From JAICSD01 sp035637115 (GTDB lineage Bacteria; Acidobacteriota; Vicinamibacteria; Vicinamibacterales; 2-12-FULL-66-21), in contig DASPXV010000199.1 of NCBI GenBank assembly GCA_035637115.1, forward strand, positions 1 to 64,000: a stretch of DNA of 64,000 nucleotides, in the 5' to 3' direction. The position numbers and the translations under genes are program-made. Position 1 is the stretch's first letter, and the number at the start of each line of letters is the position of its first letter. This document shows, one piece after another, positions 62,265 through 64,000 of this stretch. Under the pieces are notes generated by a model that was given only the letters and a program-made list of their open reading frames with translations, did not search any database and was not told the origin of the DNA.

Positions 62265-63842
62265 TCACGAAGCGGGAAGCCGAACTTCGAGGCGTGCGCC
62301 ACCGCCGGAGCGATTCGCAGCCGATATCTCTCCATTATAACTCTCGACAATCTGCCTGGCGATCGCGAGACCCAGCCCGACGTGATCGCCACGCCCCTCC
62401 GTCGGGCGATACGTGAAGAAGCGCCTGAACACGCGATCGAGATGCGCCTCCGGTATTCCGGGGCCGTGGTCTTCCACGGTTACGGACGCCGAGCCGCGCG
62501 CGGCCGTCACACGGACGTCCACCGGCGTCCCATGCGGCGCGAAACTCATCGCGTTAGCGATCAGGTTCTCGAACACCTGTGCGAGACGATCCCGCGAGGC
62601 GTGGACAACCGGGCGCGCACCGATAGGATCGACAGCGAGGCAGAGTTGCGGCCCTGAAGTCGTCTCGACGCCATCGATCACCTCGCGCAGCAGGTTGACG
62701 AGGTCTACCGGTCCGCTGGCGTCCTGCTCGATCTCGCGTTCAACGCGCGCGACGTCCCTCAGCCCAGACACCAGCCGCTCCAGCCGGGAGACGTCCTTCG
62801 TCATCAGTCCGAGGAAGCGTCTGCGCTCCGATTCGGACTCGGCGACCGCCATCATCTCCGCCGCTGTTCGGATCGAGGCGAGCGGATTCTTCAATTCGTG
62901 CGACACGTCGGCGGAAAATGACTGCAGCAGATCGATGTGGTCGTTGGTCCTGCGCGACAGTTCCCCGAGGGCTCTTGCCAGCGATCCGATCTCGTCCTTC
63001 CGATCGGCTCCTGGAAACACCGCCGGCAGCGGTCCTCGCCGTTCCGCGAGCGCTGAGGCCCGGCGCCGGAGACGTGTGAGCGGGCGCACGATCGTGCCAG
63101 CGGCCAGCGCGGTGAGGATCGCCGCGGCCACCAGCGACGTGACCACGATCTGGAAGATTCGAAGACGGACGGCATAGAGCGTCTGCAGGATTCGCAGCGT
63201 CGACTGCGAGGAGACGACCACGCCAGTCACTCCTCGCTCGTGTCGCACCGGCACGGCGCTGAACATCGTGAGCGAGCGCTGCCCGGCGGTAATGCGCGTC
63301 GCCGCACCGTAGCGCCCGGCGAGCGCCGCGCGCACCTCGGTCGGAACATCCCCCCGCCGAGCAGGAGCCGCACCGTCCGCGGCACGTTCCGATGACGTGC
63401 GCAGCAAGGCGGCGCCGCGTTCGCGAATATACGCGAGCCAGGCGCCGGCACGGTACAACATCCGGCTCCTGACCCTCCCCTCGTCGCTGGCCGGGTACCG
63501 CGCCTTCTCGTCGACAGCCGTACCTGCCGCCTGCCTCGCCGAATCGGCGATCAGCACGCCGCGGGTGTCGTAAACACGGAATCGCGCGTCACTTCGACGT
63601 TCGAGGCGCGCGAACATTCCCGCAATGGCCTCGTCGTCCAGCGCCGGCCGATCGCCGAGGGCGGCGGCAAGGACGCGGGCCTGCTGGACGAGGCCAGCTT
63701 CCTGCGCCTGCCGCAGCCGCGCCTCATATATATCGAGATACAAGACGCCAAAAACGGGAACAAACATCACCAGGAGATTGAACGCGAGCAGCCGCAGTCC
63801 GATTCGGGAAAGCGGATGCACCGTCGATGGCAGCCACCTCAT
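62265..63842 (-). CDS. Sensor histidine kinase
   Basis: The 525-residue protein has two membrane helices (about 15-37 and 228-250) around a periplasmic sensor domain, a HAMP domain (about 250-305), HisKA with the phospho-acceptor His314 in VSHELKNPLAS, and HATPase_c with N-box QVFENLIANAMSF, EDHGPGIP and GLGLAIARQI. It is a CreC/ChvG-like kinase. Its start overlaps the response regulator stop by 3 bases (ATGA), so both are made together. Confidence 0.93.
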   Translation of the reverse strand: MRWLPSTVHPLSRIGLRLLAFNLLVMFVPVFGVLYLDIYEARLRQAQEAGLVQQARVLAAALGDRPALDDEAIAGMFARLERRSDARFRVYDTRGVLIADSARQAAGTAVDEKARYPASDEGRVRSRMLYRAGAWLAYIRERGAALLRTSSERAADGAAPARRGDVPTEVRAALAGRYGAATRITAGQRSLTMFSAVPVRHERGVTGVVVSSQSTLRILQTLYAVRLRIFQIVVTSLVAAAILTALAAGTIVRPLTRLRRRASALAERRGPLPAVFPGADRKDEIGSLARALGELSRRTNDHIDLLQSFSADVSHELKNPLASIRTAAEMMAVAESESERRRFLGLMTKDVSRLERLVSGLRDVARVEREIEQDASGPVDLVNLLREVIDGVETTSGPQLCLAVDPIGARPVVHASRDRLAQVFENLIANAMSFAPHGTPVDVRVTAARGSASVTVEDHGPGIPEAHLDRVFRRFFTYRPTEGRGDHVGLGLAIARQIVESYNGEISAANRSGGGARLEVRLPAS

Positions 63843-64000
63843 GCCGGATCGCCGGCGTACCGGTATCCTGCGCCGTAGACCCCTTCAATCCTGGCGAAGC
63901 CGGAATCGACGGCGAGGAACTTGCGGCGGATGCGCTTCACGTGACTGTCGATGGTGCGGTCGCTGACGGTTGTCCGATCCGGATAGGCGGCGTCCATCAA
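63839..64000 (-). CDS. Response regulator, OmpR type, 5' partial
   Basis: The last 53 codons are visible. The C-terminal winged helix reads VSDRTIDSHVKRIRRKF and IEGVYGAGYRYA, as in OmpR/ChvI-type regulators. The receiver domain and start lie beyond the window. It is the partner of the histidine kinase, which follows it with a 4-base ATGA overlap. Confidence 0.9.
   Translation of the reverse strand: MMDAAYPDRTTVSDRTIDSHVKRIRRKFLAVDSGFARIEGVYGAGYRYAGDPA

Overview
The window looks like a chromosomal segment of a high-GC Gram-negative bacterium, most likely an acidobacterium and possibly of the Vicinamibacteria (subdivision 6). The reasons are two full-length orphan FtsX/MacB-type permeases of the ADOP kind plus a broken third, a VWFA protein of the acidobacterial type, a TPR region like those behind acidobacterial PknB kinases, an Mla-type lipid transport operon, and a run of housekeeping genes with strong GC bias at third codon positions. 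The taxonomic call is inference from gene content; no rRNA is present. There is no CRISPR array, prophage or intact insertion sequence.

Layout. 1-5 kb: a TPR protein cut by the window edge, a small unknown gene and an ADOP permease. 5.2-5.5 kb: tRNA-Val(CAC) with promoter and terminator. 5.4-11.5 kb, minus strand: a secreted unknown protein, then uvrB-mlaE-mlaF-mlaD-ytxH-DUF948-like, tightly packed. 11.5-16.7 kb: VWFA protein and a predicted outer-membrane protein, divergent from a TrkA-N/DHH phosphoesterase. 16.9-26 kb: a trans-sulfuration enzyme, a patatin-like protein without its serine, a GreA-type factor, an rRNA/tRNA methyltransferase, rarA, a membrane-anchored trypsin-like protease, mutL and corA. 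26-36 kb, minus strand: ppdK, glyS, glyQ, recO, mgtE, a chimeric sigma-factor ORF, and era. 36.2-39.3 kb, plus strand: a FecR / OmpA-lipoprotein / CHASE2-HD-GYP cassette. 40-46 kb, minus strand: hisS-aspS-phoH-ybeY-corC. 46-54 kb: esterase, M20 peptidase, ADOP permease, and a split NHEJ-like pair (LigC-type ligase and LigD-type polymerase). 54-64 kb: two coupled lipoproteins (DUF305 and LVIVD), an ADOP remnant, moaA, two small regulators, a flavoprotein reductase, a DUF1259 protein, a Gfo/Idh/MocA oxidoreductase and a histidine kinase/response regulator pair cut by the window end.

The most unusual signal is not a gene. At least nine sites carry short tandem arrays, mostly of exact heptamers (4 to 10 copies), one of octamers and one of nonamers. 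Unit sequences fall into families shared between distant loci. Arrays sit between genes, often touching a stop or start codon. In mutL, hisS and corC they run into the reading frame, giving a 7-residue-periodic linker in MutL and repeat-encoded C-termini in HisS and CorC. One array, between era and a broken sigma-factor gene, is a 99-bp near-palindrome that looks like a small mobile or REP-type element. The second notable feature is gene decay: a sigma-factor N-terminus fused in frame to the tail of an unrelated secreted protein, an ADOP permease with most of its interior deleted, and an N-terminally truncated protein. Two further proteins keep their fold signatures but have lost catalytic motifs.
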